This document shows positions 34,581-43,746 of a stretch of DNA of 64,000 bases, in pieces. The position numbers and the translations under genes were made by a program. The stretch spans positions 50,418 through 114,417 of the forward strand of contig JAJEJB010000048.1 in the NCBI GenBank assembly GCA_022828135.1. The letters are read 5' to 3'. Within the stretch, counting starts at the first letter, position 1; each line of letters begins with the position of its first letter. The notes under the pieces were generated by a model that saw only the letters and a list, made by a program, of their open reading frames with translations, searched no databases and had not been told where the DNA came from. Source of the stretch: Acidimicrobiia bacterium. GTDB taxonomy: Bacteria; Actinomycetota; Acidimicrobiia; Acidimicrobiales; Aldehydirespiratoraceae.

Positions 34581-35299
34581 GCGAGCGTCTCCTGACTATC
34601 GAGAATCTCGACACCGGCTACGACGGCGTGGCTGTGGTGCGCGGCCTGAGCCTGCACGTAGACGCGGGAGAGGTGGTGGCCCTGCTGGGCCCCAACGGCG
34701 CGGGCAAGACCACCACGCTGATGACGGTCTCGGGCATGGGCCAGATCCTGAACGGCTCGGTGACCATCATGGGACGACCGGTGCCGCGGCTGCGCCAGGC
34801 CCACCGGGTGGCCCGCTGGGGCGTGATCCACGTGCCGGAGAACCGGGGCCTGCTGTACCAGCTGACCGTGCGTGAGAACCTGCAGTTGGCCAAGACCAGC
34901 GGCAAGGTCGACATCGACCGGGCCGTCGACTTCTTCCCCGCCCTCGGCCCGTTGATGAACCGCAGGGGCGGGCTGCTCAGCGGCGGCGAGCAGCAGATGC
35001 TCGTCCTCGGCCGGGCCATCGTGGCCGAGCCCAAGCTGATGATGGTCGACGAGATGAGCCTGGGCCTGGCCCCGGTCATCTACGAGGAGCTGATGCCGGT
35101 GGTGCGCCGCATCGCCGATGAGACCGGCGCCGGAGTGCTGCTGGTAGAACAGCACGTGGACCTGGCCCTGGAGGTGTCCGACCGGGGCTACGTGCTCAAC
35201 CACGGCGACCTGGTGATGCAGGGCGCCGCCTCGGACCTGCTGGCGGACCGGGCCCTGCTCGACGCCAGCTACCTGGGTGTCGAATCACTGGAGGACTGA
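34577..35299 (+). CDS. ABC importer ATP-binding protein, LivF type
   Basis: 240 residues. Walker A GPNGAGKTT, PENRGLLYQLTVREN region, signature LSGGEQQMLVLGRA, Walker B LMMVDEMSLGLAP (Met replaces the usual Pro after DE), switch VEQHVDLAL. The YVLNHGDLVMQG ending is typical of LivF. Start is the GTG overlapping the LivG stop. Followed after 5 bases by an alcohol dehydrogenase in the same operon. Confidence 0.92.
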   Translation: MSERLLTIENLDTGYDGVAVVRGLSLHVDAGEVVALLGPNGAGKTTTLMTVSGMGQILNGSVTIMGRPVPRLRQAHRVARWGVIHVPENRGLLYQLTVRENLQLAKTSGKVDIDRAVDFFPALGPLMNRRGGLLSGGEQQMLVLGRAIVAEPKLMMVDEMSLGLAPVIYEELMPVVRRIADETGAGVLLVEQHVDLALEVSDRGYVLNHGDLVMQGAASDLLADRALLDASYLGVESLED

Positions 35300-35304
35300 T
35301 CGCC

Positions 35305-36426
35305 ATGGCCGACAAGACCAACACCATTCTGACCATTCCCGAGCCCCGCACTGCGGCTCTGGCGACCAAGCCGTACCCGGTGGCCGGACCCGGTTTTGTG
35401 ATCGTCGAGGTGGCGGTGGCGCCGGTGTGCAACGAGGGCCGCATCTACCGCGACCACCAGTTCGAGTGGCACGACAGCCCCGAGCACCTCGGCCACGAGG
35501 GGGTCGGCACCATCGTGGAGACTCAGCCGGGGTCGCGGTACAGCGTCGGCGACCGGGTGATCGTCTACCAGGCCAACGGCTGCCAGGAGTGCTTCGTGTG
35601 CACCCAGGGACTGTCGCCGACGCACTGCCTGGGCATCCCGTACGAGTCCTATGAGGAGGGGATGGCCCCCCAGGACATCGAAGCAGGCCTGCTCGGTATC
35701 GAGAAGGTCAACGGCAGCGCCTCGGGCGGCTTCGGCATGGTGCAGTACCGGCTGGCGCCCGAGCACATGATCCAGCCGATCCCCGACGCATTGTCGTTTC
35801 ATCACGCCGCCGCGGCCAACTGCCTGCTGGGCTGCACCTACACCGCAGCCGAGGAGGCCGGCGTGCGACCCGGCGACGTGGTGCTCATCGGCGCGATCGG
35901 CTTCATCGGCCTGGGCGCGGTGGTGAATGCCCTGTACCGGGGGGCGACGGTAGTGGTGCTGGGCCGGCACCCGTACCGCATGGAGCTGTGCCGCCGGCTG
36001 GGAGTGCAGCACATCATCGACCCCGACGACGACGGCTGGCTCGAGCAGGTCCACGCCCTCACGGGCGGGCGGCAGGGCGCCGATGTGGCCTTCGAATGTG
36101 CCGGCGTGCCCTTCTACCTCGACCGGTGCATGGCCGGTCTGCGCCGTTACGGCACGATGTACTCGCTGGGCCACGACGAGGGCTCGGTGCTCTACTCGCT
36201 GAGCATCCTCAACGACCTGATGGAGCGCCACATCAACTGGACAGGAGGCCACGACGTGCGCCACCGCGACCGCGACGGCCTGCTGAGAATGCTGTGCGAC
36301 CCGCAGGCGCAGGGGTGGATCGACACCATCGTCACCCACACGTTCCCCATGAGCCGGGCCGGCGAGGCCTTCGAGATCGCCCTCGCCAAGCAATGCGGAA
36401 AGATCTACCTCCTCCCCCAGGAGTGA
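35305..36426 (+). CDS. Medium-chain dehydrogenase/reductase (alcohol dehydrogenase-like)
   Basis: 373 residues of the MDR family. GroES-like fold at the N-terminus (HLGHEGVGTIVETQPG, VGDRVIVYQANGCQECFVC) and a Rossmann domain with GAIGFIGLGAVVNALYRG. The GHE motif and the cysteine-containing loop at residues about 95-115 suggest catalytic zinc, but the four-cysteine structural-zinc loop looks incomplete. It is the last gene of the importer operon, so it may oxidise the imported compound. RBS GGAGG is 9 bases before the ATG. Confidence 0.82.
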   Translation: MADKTNTILTIPEPRTAALATKPYPVAGPGFVIVEVAVAPVCNEGRIYRDHQFEWHDSPEHLGHEGVGTIVETQPGSRYSVGDRVIVYQANGCQECFVCTQGLSPTHCLGIPYESYEEGMAPQDIEAGLLGIEKVNGSASGGFGMVQYRLAPEHMIQPIPDALSFHHAAAANCLLGCTYTAAEEAGVRPGDVVLIGAIGFIGLGAVVNALYRGATVVVLGRHPYRMELCRRLGVQHIIDPDDDGWLEQVHALTGGRQGADVAFECAGVPFYLDRCMAGLRRYGTMYSLGHDEGSVLYSLSILNDLMERHINWTGGHDVRHRDRDGLLRMLCDPQAQGWIDTIVTHTFPMSRAGEAFEIALAKQCGKIYLLPQE

Positions 36427-36531
36427 GGGCTGCATGGCGTACCCGCGTCTCTTCAGCGGCCATCTTCGAGGGGGCCGCATCGGCCGCCTTGTCTGGACTC
36501 AGGCTCTTCCTGGGGCGGGCTGCGCGGCCCT

Positions 36532-36553
36532 ATAGTGGGTGGCGACCCACTAT
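36532..36553. promoter_or_regulatory. TetR-type operator, ATAGTGGGT-GGCG-ACCCACTAT
   Basis: Perfect 9-base arms around a 4-base spacer, 57 bases before the SDR start at 36611. TATAGT at 36531-36536 resembles a -10 hexamer and is covered by the left arm, so binding would block RNA polymerase. The same TGGGT-N4-ACCCA core recurs at 45033-45060 and 50539-50554. Confidence 0.75.
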
Positions 36554-36610
36554 CAGGCCCTGCGGCGGTTGTGTAGTCACCGCACGCGCCAGAAAGTCCG
36601 AGTTCGAGCC

Positions 36611-37477
36611 ATGAACATCGACGAGTTGATCAAGTCCCAGACCCTGGAGGGCAAGGTGGCCATCGTCACCGGGGCGTCCCGGCCCAACGGCCAGGGCCGG
36701 GCCATCTCCAAGGCGTTGGCGGTGCGGGGCGCCAAGCTGGTGATGACCGACCTCGAAGGAGACGATCCCCGCTACAACTACGAGGGCTTGGGTGTCGGGT
36801 CGGGCGAGGAGTTGGCCGAGGCCGTCGACGAGGTCAGGGCGCTCGGAACCGACGCCATCGGGGTCACCGCCGACATTACCGACAAGGCGCAGATCGGCGA
36901 GGTCGTCGACGCCGCGCTCGACGCCTTCGGCGGAATCGACATCCTCGTCAACAACGCCGGGTCGTTGCACGGCCACTTCATCGCCGACACGACCGACGAC
37001 ATGTGGGACGCCTCCTACCGCGTGAATCTCAAGGGGCCTGTCGACTTCGCCGCGGCCGTGGTGCCCCACATGCGCGAGCGGGGCGGCGGGTCGATCGTGC
37101 AGAACACGTCGGTGGCCGGCCTCGTCGCCTTCGCGGGGGGAGGCTGCTACAGCGGCACCAAGCACGGCGCGGTCGGCATGATGAAGGTGATGGCCGAGGA
37201 GTTCGGCCCGGACAACATCAGGGTGAACGCGGTCTGCCCTGGCAATGTGTGGACCGACATCAGCCGGCGCGAGGCGGAACTGTTCACCGAGCGGGGCTTC
37301 GCCGAGAACCCCGAAGCGTTTGTCAAGATGCTGGAGAGCATGGCCAGCCTTCCGGGCCGTTACGCCGCCCCCGAAGACATCGCGGAGGCGGTCGCCTTCC
37401 TCTGCACCCCGGGCGCCAAGTTCATCACCGGCACGACCCTGCGAGTCGACGGCGGCATAAGCATCGTCGGCGCCTGA
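36611..37477 (+). CDS. Short-chain dehydrogenase/reductase (SDR)
   Basis: 288 residues. The cofactor motif is TGASRPNGQG, followed by VNNAGS, catalytic NTSVAG and YSGTK, ending in TTLRVDGGISIVG. The long insertion after beta strand 2 (LEGDDPRYNYEGLGVGSGEE) again points to the group of actinobacterial SDRs with non-standard redox partners. The ATG at 36611 is selected because the upstream in-frame codons run back through the operator. Single gene unit controlled by the TGGGT-N4-ACCCA site. Confidence 0.87.
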   Translation: MNIDELIKSQTLEGKVAIVTGASRPNGQGRAISKALAVRGAKLVMTDLEGDDPRYNYEGLGVGSGEELAEAVDEVRALGTDAIGVTADITDKAQIGEVVDAALDAFGGIDILVNNAGSLHGHFIADTTDDMWDASYRVNLKGPVDFAAAVVPHMRERGGGSIVQNTSVAGLVAFAGGGCYSGTKHGAVGMMKVMAEEFGPDNIRVNAVCPGNVWTDISRREAELFTERGFAENPEAFVKMLESMASLPGRYAAPEDIAEAVAFLCTPGAKFITGTTLRVDGGISIVGA

Positions 37478-37513
37478 ACTGGGGTGTCGCCCCGGGGCGG
37501 GCGCCCGGAGGCG

Positions 37514-38215
37514 TCAGCCGTAGGCGTGCTCCACCACCATGCCGGTCAGTTGCATGGCCCTCAGGACCGGCTTGCCGGACACCTCGGCCACCACGGCTCG
37601 GTGGTGCTCGGTATAGGCCATGCAGTCCATCACGATCACGTCGACATCCTGGGAAGTCAGCGACCGGGCCACCTCGGCGTACTGGTCGTCGCTGAAGACC
37701 ACGTCCTCGCCCGGCACCTGCGGGGCGGCGTAGCGGGCGTGGATCTCCAGCCCGCGGCGTTCGCCCAGGGCCAGCCAGTGCTGGATCTCCTCCTCCATAG
37801 CCGCCTCGACGGGCTGCATCACCCCGATGGAACCGGCTCCCCCGGCGACGGTGGCCGCGGTGTCCTCGAGAATCGTGTATGGGGTCACCACGCCGGCCAT
37901 GGCGTCGAGCTCCTCCCAGGGGAGCGTGCAGCAGATCATCACCGCGTCACAGCCATCGTCCAGTAGGCGCTGCGCCTGCCGCTGCAACCCCTCCAGCACG
38001 ACCTCGCGGGTGATGTTCACCGTCGATCCGTCTTCGAGGATCTCCGCGTACGAGTTGGGCTCTACGCCCTCCGACAGGGCCCGCAGCTCATCGTCGCTCA
38101 TGCCGTCCTGAGAGCCGCAGACCACCAGGTCCGCCTCAAGGTCGAGGTGCTCTCTGACGAAAGCGATCATCTCCGGGTCGGACCGGTAGGGGACCAGCAC
38201 GCCGATTGTCGTCAT
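37514..38215 (-). CDS. AroM-like protein of the Asp/Glu racemase superfamily
   Basis: 233 residues. The order of segments (SDDELRALSEGVEPNSYAEIL, VNITREVVLEGLQRQAQRL, then VDVIVMDCMAYTEHHRAVV) follows the E. coli AroM family, whose function is unknown, within the Asp/Glu racemase/maleate isomerase fold. Two cysteines at the expected catalytic places are visible, in MICCTLPW and VMDCMAY. It may isomerise or cleave a dicarboxylate. Last gene of the long leftward catabolic series that begins at the Rieske oxygenase. Confidence 0.7.
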   Translation of the reverse strand: MTTIGVLVPYRSDPEMIAFVREHLDLEADLVVCGSQDGMSDDELRALSEGVEPNSYAEILEDGSTVNITREVVLEGLQRQAQRLLDDGCDAVMICCTLPWEELDAMAGVVTPYTILEDTAATVAGGAGSIGVMQPVEAAMEEEIQHWLALGERRGLEIHARYAAPQVPGEDVVFSDDQYAEVARSLTSQDVDVIVMDCMAYTEHHRAVVAEVSGKPVLRAMQLTGMVVEHAYG

Positions 38216-38250
38216 GGGTCTTTCTCCTTGTTCAGCTCTGCTTGTGCCGG

Positions 38251-39048
38251 CTACAGCCCTGGCGCCATCCCGCCCGCGATCGGGATGCTCACTCCGGTGA
38301 GGTAGCGGCCCTCGGGACCGACCAGGAAGGCCACCACACCGGCCACCTCCTCAGGTTCGCAGGAGTAACCGAGCGGGATGAAGCTGACCTCCAGCTCCTC
38401 TGCCTCCTCGTACGACAGCCCGTGCATGTCCATGTGCATCTCCATGACCCGGGCGTGCAGTTGGGTCCTGACCGAGCCCGGGCAGATGGCCACGCAGCGG
38501 ATGTTGTCGGGGCCGAACTCCAGCGCGATGGCCTTGGTCAGCCCGATCACGGCATGCTTGCTGGCGGTGTAGGGCGGCGGTATGCCGGCCATGGCGCCCA
38601 GCCCCGACATCGAGGAGTTGTTGACGATCACCCCGCCGTCGGCAGCCTGCATGTGGGGGATGACCGCGCAGCTGAACCGGTTGACCCCCATGAGGTTGAC
38701 AGCCAAGGTCTGCGACCAGATCTCCTCGGAGTTCTGCAGCAGCTGGTGGCTGCCGATCCCCACGCCTGCATTGTTGACCAGGATCTCGGGCGGTCCCAGC
38801 TGTTCGACGACCTCGGCCACGCAGGACTGCACCGAATCACCGTCGGTGGCGTCGGCATTCACGGCCACGGCCCGGCCGCCCGAGGCCACGATGCCGGCCG
38901 CCCGCTCGGCCAGTTCGCCGGCCGTGCGCTCGAGGTCTACCAGGGCCACGGCCGCACCCATCGACGCGAGCTTGGCGGCGACCGCCGCGCCCATGCCTCG
39001 CGGATGGGAGGCGCCCGTGACGATGGCGGTCTTGCCTTCAAGGCTCAT
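38251..39048 (-). CDS. Short-chain dehydrogenase/reductase (SDR)
   Basis: 265 residues. TGASHPRGMG cofactor motif, VNNAGV, catalytic NNSSMSG and YTASK, C-terminus GVSIPIAGGMAPG. The 3-oxoacyl reductase-like layout suggests oxidation of a hydroxyacyl intermediate, which suits the MaoC hydratase and acyl-CoA synthetase upstream in the same strand series. AGGAGG ribosome-binding site 9 bases before the ATG. Confidence 0.87.
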   Translation of the reverse strand: MSLEGKTAIVTGASHPRGMGAAVAAKLASMGAAVALVDLERTAGELAERAAGIVASGGRAVAVNADATDGDSVQSCVAEVVEQLGPPEILVNNAGVGIGSHQLLQNSEEIWSQTLAVNLMGVNRFSCAVIPHMQAADGGVIVNNSSMSGLGAMAGIPPPYTASKHAVIGLTKAIALEFGPDNIRCVAICPGSVRTQLHARVMEMHMDMHGLSYEEAEELEVSFIPLGYSCEPEEVAGVVAFLVGPEGRYLTGVSIPIAGGMAPGL

Positions 39049-39061
39049 GGGAACGGCCTCC

Positions 39062-39448
39062 TCACAGCTCGATGGCGTCGAACAGGTCGCCGCCGTCGAA
39101 GGTCAGCGCATCCCAATGCTCGATGAAGCGCCCGTCGGCGGCCTTCCGGAAGAAGTCGGCCGATCGGTAGGCGACGGTGTCGCCCGAGGACGGGTCGATG
39201 CCCTCGACCCGTTGCAGGATCACCTCCATGTCGCCATCAGTCATGGTCAGGATCGTCTCGCGTTCGAGGGACGTCATGGCCTGCTTGATCGCCTCGATCT
39301 CGGTGATAAGCGCATCGACGCTGGTCTCGTACGGCTGGGTGTTGGATCGATACTCCGGGTGAAGCAGGCCCCGGGCCTCGTCGTAGCGGCCGTCGGTCAA
39401 GCACTCGTACAGCCGCTCGACGCTCGGCTTCGACTCGGTGTCGGTCAT
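39062..39448 (-). CDS. SnoaL-like (NTF2-fold) protein
   Basis: 128 residues. An acidic small protein with VERLYECLTDGRYDEARGLLHPEY at the N-terminus and ADGRFIEHWDALTFDGG at the C-terminus, typical of the SnoaL/ketosteroid-isomerase-like cone fold. Such proteins are isomerases, cyclases, dehydratases or accessory subunits. The EHWD motif near the end is conserved in the SnoaL group. GAAAGGAA lies before its ATG. Substrate unknown. Confidence 0.75.
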   Translation of the reverse strand: MTDTESKPSVERLYECLTDGRYDEARGLLHPEYRSNTQPYETSVDALITEIEAIKQAMTSLERETILTMTDGDMEVILQRVEGIDPSSGDTVAYRSADFFRKAADGRFIEHWDALTFDGGDLFDAIEL

Positions 39449-39488
39449 TGCGGGTTCCTTTCGCCATCGGCGGGTCGCGGGTTGAGGA

Positions 39489-40004
39489 TCAGACGGACGA
39501 GAAGTCCATGTAGAGGAGGTACTCGGCGTAGGTGGTGGTTACCTCCTCGTCATGGTGGCGCTGGAGGAAGGTCACCGAGAAGGTGAGAAGGACGCTGCCG
39601 TTGGCCTTGTCCTCCATCGAGAGCACCCCCACGGAGGCCCGCACCGGGAGGTCGATGCGTGTCGGTGCCACGAAGCGCACCTTGTTGAAGCCGTAGTTCA
39701 GGGTGAAGCCGCGTTCCGGGTCGTCGTTAACGAAGGGGAGTGCGGTCAGCTTCTTCATCACCGACGGGATGAGGGCGATCATGTAGATCCCGTGGGCGAT
39801 GGTGCCGCCCCACGGGGTGCCTCTGGCCCACCCGGGGTCATTGTGCATGTGGTCCCAGTCATCGGTGAGCGCCGAGAACACGTCAGCTTCGACCTGGGTC
39901 ACCTGGAACCACTCGGTGGTGCCGAGCTGGCCGCCGACCGTGGCCCGCAGCTCATCGAGGACCTGCCCGGTGTCGGCAACGGCCCTGTCCCCTCCGGTCG
40001 TCAT
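39489..40004 (-). CDS. MaoC-family (R)-specific enoyl-CoA hydratase-like protein
   Basis: 171 residues with the single hot-dog domain of MaoC/PhaJ hydratases. The hydratase motif is readable: Asp and His in TDDWDHMHNDP, then GTIAHGIYMIAL. This fits hydration of a 2-enoyl-CoA. The ATG overlaps the upstream acyl-CoA synthetase stop (ATGA). In context: CoA activation, then hydration, then SDR oxidation, i.e. a short beta-oxidation-like route. Confidence 0.85.
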   Translation of the reverse strand: MTTGGDRAVADTGQVLDELRATVGGQLGTTEWFQVTQVEADVFSALTDDWDHMHNDPGWARGTPWGGTIAHGIYMIALIPSVMKKLTALPFVNDDPERGFTLNYGFNKVRFVAPTRIDLPVRASVGVLSMEDKANGSVLLTFSVTFLQRHHDEEVTTTYAEYLLYMDFSSV

Positions 40005-42133
40005 GGTTGGACGCCCGGTTGAGAGGTCGACTCGCGCAACGAGAGGGCGATGTCGACGGCCGACGCACCGTCGGCGTGGACGATGAGCGGGTTGATCTCC
40101 GCGAACGAGAGGCAGTGGCGGGCCGCCCACGCGAACTCCGACATGGCCACAAGGGCCCGCGCGGCCGCATCCCGGTCGAATGGTCCAGCCCCGCGGTAGC
40201 CGTCGATGAGCCGGCCGATGCGGCCGCTCGACACGATCTCCGCTGCGGTGTCCTCGCTGATCGGGGCGGTGTGGATGTTGGCCTCGCTGATCAGGTCGAC
40301 GAGCACGCCTCCGGGACCGACCACCAGCATCGGGCCGAATCCCGGCTCGTTGCGCACGCCGACGATGAACTCCAGCCCGTCCTGGGCCATGGGCTGAGCC
40401 ACGACGTGCGAACCCGGCAGGCTGAGTTCTCCGAGGACGGCGACGACTTCGTCGAACGCCGCTTCAACGGCGGCGGCCTCGGCCAGGTTGGTCTTGACGA
40501 GACCGTGCTCGGTCTTGTGGACCAGACCGGGTGCGCTCCCCTTGAGCACGATCGGGCGGCCCCACTGGTGCAGCGCGGTCACGGCCTCGGCGCGGTCGCC
40601 GACCAGACGGCACTCCACCATCGGCACCCCCGCTCGGTTCATCACCTCGAAGCGTGCCGCCTCATCCAGCCCGCCCCAGCCGGTGAGACCGGCCGGGGCG
40701 GCCACATCGGCCAGTCTCGGCATTGCTGTCGCGGGAGCGGCGTCCCCGCACTTGGAGATCACCTCGAGTCCGGCCCGCAGGCCGTGAAGCATCACGCCGC
40801 CCAGCTCGCGGGCTCGCTGCTCGATCTGTGCATTCCGCCCGAGGGCTGCCACCGTGTTGACGATGACCAGCCTGGTGTCGTTGTCCGGCTCGGTCAGCAA
40901 GCCGTCCCGCATCACATTGAGCACGAAGGCGTCGTCATGGCCGCCGGCGGCGGGGGCACCGAAGACCATGGCCATCGTGCCGAAGGCGGTGTCGCCGGCC
41001 ATGGCATCGCAGACGGTGCGCACACCCTCGACATCGAAGCCGAGGGTTATGCCGTCCATCGGGTTGTTGGGCGAACGGAAGTCTGGCAGTAGTTCGTTGA
41101 GGCTGATCGCGCCCTCATCGGAGAACGGCGGCAGTTCCAGCCCGGCATCGTCGGCCAGGTCGGCGGCCAGTCCGGCCTCGCCGCCCGACAGCGTCATGAC
41201 GCCCACCCCGCCGCGGGCGGGCGGATCTTTGAAGGCGAGCAGGTAGGCCCCGGCCTCCAGCAGGGTGTCGATGTCGTTGAAGCGGGGGATGCCGAGCCGC
41301 TCGAAGAAGGCCGAGTACACAGCGTCGTCGCCGGCCAGCCCGCCGGTGTGGCTGGCGATGGTGGCCGAGCCGGTCTCGCTGCGGCCGTTGCGCACCACGG
41401 CCAGTCGCTTGCCGTTGGCCCGGGCCCTCCGGGCCGCGGCCGCGAAGGCGGCTGGGTCGCGGATCGTCTCGATGAACAGCAGGACCACTTCGGTGCAGGG
41501 ATCGTCGGCCAGGTAGTCCAGGGCATGGGCGGAGGTCACCACCGCTTCGTTGCCGGTGGACAGGATGCTGGCGATGCCCAGGCCCCGGTCGTCGATGGAC
41601 AGCATCTGGGCCACCGATCCGCTTTGGGCGATGATCGAGACCGGCCCCGGGGCTCCCAGCCGCTTCATGTAGGTGCCCCAGAGGGTGGCTCCGGTGTGGC
41701 GGTTCATGGTGCCCAGGCAGTTGGGGCCGACCACGGCCATCCCGGCGTTGTTGGCGATGCGGGTCAGCTCCGCCTCCTGGGCCTTGCCCTCTGCGCCCCC
41801 GTCACCGAAGCCGGAGGCGAACACGATGGCGCTGCGAGCCTCGACCGCGATGGCCTGCTTGAGGGTGTCGAGGACACGACCGGCACCGACGGCCAGCACC
41901 ACGGCGTCGAGCGGGCCCCGGCAGGCGTCGAGGCTTCCTACGCACTCCACCCCTCGCACCTCGGCGTGTCTGGGGTGCACGGCGACCAGCTCGTGCTGGT
42001 AGCCGTGGGTCCGGAGGTTGTCGAGGCACTCCCCGCCGAACGAGCCCTCGCGGTCGGAGGCCCCGACGACGGCCACGGACCGGGGGTCGAGCAGGGCCCC
42101 GATGCCGCTCTGCATCCGATCGCCGGCGCGCAT
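40001..42133 (-). CDS. NDP-forming acyl-CoA synthetase (acetate-CoA ligase, ADP-forming type)
   Basis: 710 residues in one chain: CoA-binding Rossmann domain (RSVAVVGASDREGSFGGE), succinyl-CoA-ligase-like middle domains (VMTLSGGEAGLAADLADDAG) and a C-terminal ATP-grasp domain (RPIVLKGSAPGLVHKTEHG). The fused alpha-beta form is common in Actinobacteria and converts a carboxylate to its CoA thioester with ATP to ADP. It starts two bases after the creatininase-family stop. It probably activates the acid released by the upstream enzymes. Natural acid unknown. Confidence 0.9.
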   Translation of the reverse strand: MRAGDRMQSGIGALLDPRSVAVVGASDREGSFGGECLDNLRTHGYQHELVAVHPRHAEVRGVECVGSLDACRGPLDAVVLAVGAGRVLDTLKQAIAVEARSAIVFASGFGDGGAEGKAQEAELTRIANNAGMAVVGPNCLGTMNRHTGATLWGTYMKRLGAPGPVSIIAQSGSVAQMLSIDDRGLGIASILSTGNEAVVTSAHALDYLADDPCTEVVLLFIETIRDPAAFAAAARRARANGKRLAVVRNGRSETGSATIASHTGGLAGDDAVYSAFFERLGIPRFNDIDTLLEAGAYLLAFKDPPARGGVGVMTLSGGEAGLAADLADDAGLELPPFSDEGAISLNELLPDFRSPNNPMDGITLGFDVEGVRTVCDAMAGDTAFGTMAMVFGAPAAGGHDDAFVLNVMRDGLLTEPDNDTRLVIVNTVAALGRNAQIEQRARELGGVMLHGLRAGLEVISKCGDAAPATAMPRLADVAAPAGLTGWGGLDEAARFEVMNRAGVPMVECRLVGDRAEAVTALHQWGRPIVLKGSAPGLVHKTEHGLVKTNLAEAAAVEAAFDEVVAVLGELSLPGSHVVAQPMAQDGLEFIVGVRNEPGFGPMLVVGPGGVLVDLISEANIHTAPISEDTAAEIVSSGRIGRLIDGYRGAGPFDRDAAARALVAMSEFAWAARHCLSFAEINPLIVHADGASAVDIALSLRESTSQPGVQP

Positions 42134-42135
42134 CG

Positions 42136-42909
42136 TCAGTTCCCCCCGCCCCCCTCACGGCGAAACTCGGTCTCCAGGATTCGCACCATGCCCTGCACGC
42201 AGGCGTCGAAGATCTCCCGTCCGAGCGCCGCGGTTGCCCGGTGGGGATCCGACAGTGCCCCCGTCGCCGGTACCCAGTCGTCGTGGGGAGGGTGGCAGTC
42301 GTAGCTGGGGAACTCCTGGAAAGCCTGCTCCGGCGCGGCGTCCATGTCGACCAGGTCGCCGAAGAGGTGCAGGAACAGGGAGGTCTCGAAGACCCCGGCG
42401 TGCTCGTAGGAGAGGTCCAACGGCGGGCCCGGGACGTGTCGTTCGATGATGGCCTCGTCGAACTGCTCGAAGTAGCGGGCCTGCACGATCTTGACATCAT
42501 CCTGCCCGCTCTGGCGGAACTCCCGGATGGCCAGGTCGCACGCCTCGGTGAGGAACATCTGGTTCTCGTAGTGCCCGTCGACGATGGCCAGCTTGCCGGC
42601 CCCGCCGCGGGCGAGGCCGCGCAGCACATCGGTGATCGCGCTCGACAGCGAGTGGCCGTCAAGGCCGACGGTGCCGGGGAACTGGGGCCCGCCACCGGTG
42701 CGCAGCTGCGACTTGTAGCCGTACACGAAGGGCGGGGCGACCACCGCATCGATGTGCTCGGCCGTGGCCAGCGCCACCGCTTCGGCCAGCATGCAGTCCA
42801 CGCCCAGGGGCAGGTGGCGGCCGTGCTGCTCCAGCGCCCCCACCGGGATCAGCACCACTGCGCCGTTGGCGATCCGATCGGCGTACGCCGGCCACGACAG
42901 GTGGGCCAT
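42136..42909 (-). CDS. Creatininase/creatinine amidohydrolase family protein
   Basis: 257 residues. VVLIPVGALEQHGRHLPLGVDC is the diagnostic N-terminal metal-binding signature (Glu, His and Asp ligands), with a further His in IVDGHYENQ and Glu in YEHAGVFETS. Relatives include creatininase, the FAPy hydrolase ArfB and mycofactocin peptidase MftE; all cut amide or lactam bonds with two metal ions. The ATG at 42909 fits the family N-terminus; a GTG at 42945 overlapping the SDR stop is an alternative. Substrate here unknown. Confidence 0.85.
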   Translation of the reverse strand: MAHLSWPAYADRIANGAVVLIPVGALEQHGRHLPLGVDCMLAEAVALATAEHIDAVVAPPFVYGYKSQLRTGGGPQFPGTVGLDGHSLSSAITDVLRGLARGGAGKLAIVDGHYENQMFLTEACDLAIREFRQSGQDDVKIVQARYFEQFDEAIIERHVPGPPLDLSYEHAGVFETSLFLHLFGDLVDMDAAPEQAFQEFPSYDCHPPHDDWVPATGALSDPHRATAALGREIFDACVQGMVRILETEFRREGGGGN

Positions 42910-42941
42910 CGAGCTGGCGCCCCTGGAGGTTGGGCGACCGG

Positions 42942-43694
42942 TCACCCCGTCTCTTCGCGGACGCGGACGCCGGCCATGACGCCGCCGTCGATCAGGAAGT
43001 CGGCGCCGGTGGCGTAGCTCGACTGGTCCGAAGCGAGGAACAGGACGGCGTTGGCGATCTCGTGGGGCTGGCCGACGCGTTCGAGGGTGGTGATCCTGTG
43101 GGTGTAGGCCGCCTCCTCCTCGATCATCATCGCAGTGTTGATCATGCCGGGGCAGACGCTGTTGACGCGGATGCCGTGGCGGCCCCATTCGAAGGCTGCG
43201 CTGCGGGTGAGGCCCCGCACCGCGAACTTGCTGGTGACGTAGGCGCCGACCTCGTTGGACGCGATGAACCCGTTCGCTGATGAGATGTTGACGATCGAAC
43301 CGCCACCGTTGCGTCTCATGGGCTCGAACACGGCCCGCATCCCGAGGAACACGCCGGTCGCGTTGACCGCCATCGTCTGCTCGTACATCTCCAGAGACGT
43401 GCTCTCGAGCGGCGAGAACTGTGCGATGCCGGCGTTGTTGACCAGGATGTCGGGCGGGCCGAACGTGTCCTCGCAATGCTGGACGGCCGCGGCCCACTGG
43501 TCCTCGTCGGTCACGTCGAGCGCGAACGCTGCGGCTGCGGATCCGATCTCGGCAGCCACCGCCCGGCACGTCTCGGCGTTGATGTCGCACAGCAGGACGC
43601 GGGCCCCGTACCGGGCCAGAGTCCTGGCCGACTCGGCACCGAGACCTTGGCCGGCTCCGGTGACGATCGCGATCTTGCCCTCTACCTGAGTCAC
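42942..43694 (-). CDS. Short-chain dehydrogenase/reductase (SDR)
   Basis: 250 residues, a minimal classical SDR. TGAGQGLGAE, VNNAGIA, NISSANG then YVTSK, and FLIDGGVMAG are all in place. The GTG start is supported by the GGGGGACGA ribosome-binding site; longer upstream frame is non-conserved. It follows the Rieske oxygenase by 52 bases and precedes the creatininase-family gene, so it may oxidise the oxygenase product. Confidence 0.87.
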   Translation of the reverse strand: MTQVEGKIAIVTGAGQGLGAESARTLARYGARVLLCDINAETCRAVAAEIGSAAAAFALDVTDEDQWAAAVQHCEDTFGPPDILVNNAGIAQFSPLESTSLEMYEQTMAVNATGVFLGMRAVFEPMRRNGGGSIVNISSANGFIASNEVGAYVTSKFAVRGLTRSAAFEWGRHGIRVNSVCPGMINTAMMIEEEAAYTHRITTLERVGQPHEIANAVLFLASDQSSYATGADFLIDGGVMAGVRVREETG

Positions 43695-43746
43695 TCGTCC
43701 CCCTTCGGGGTCGGATGGCGGCGCCGGTGTGGCCACGCCGGCGCGG

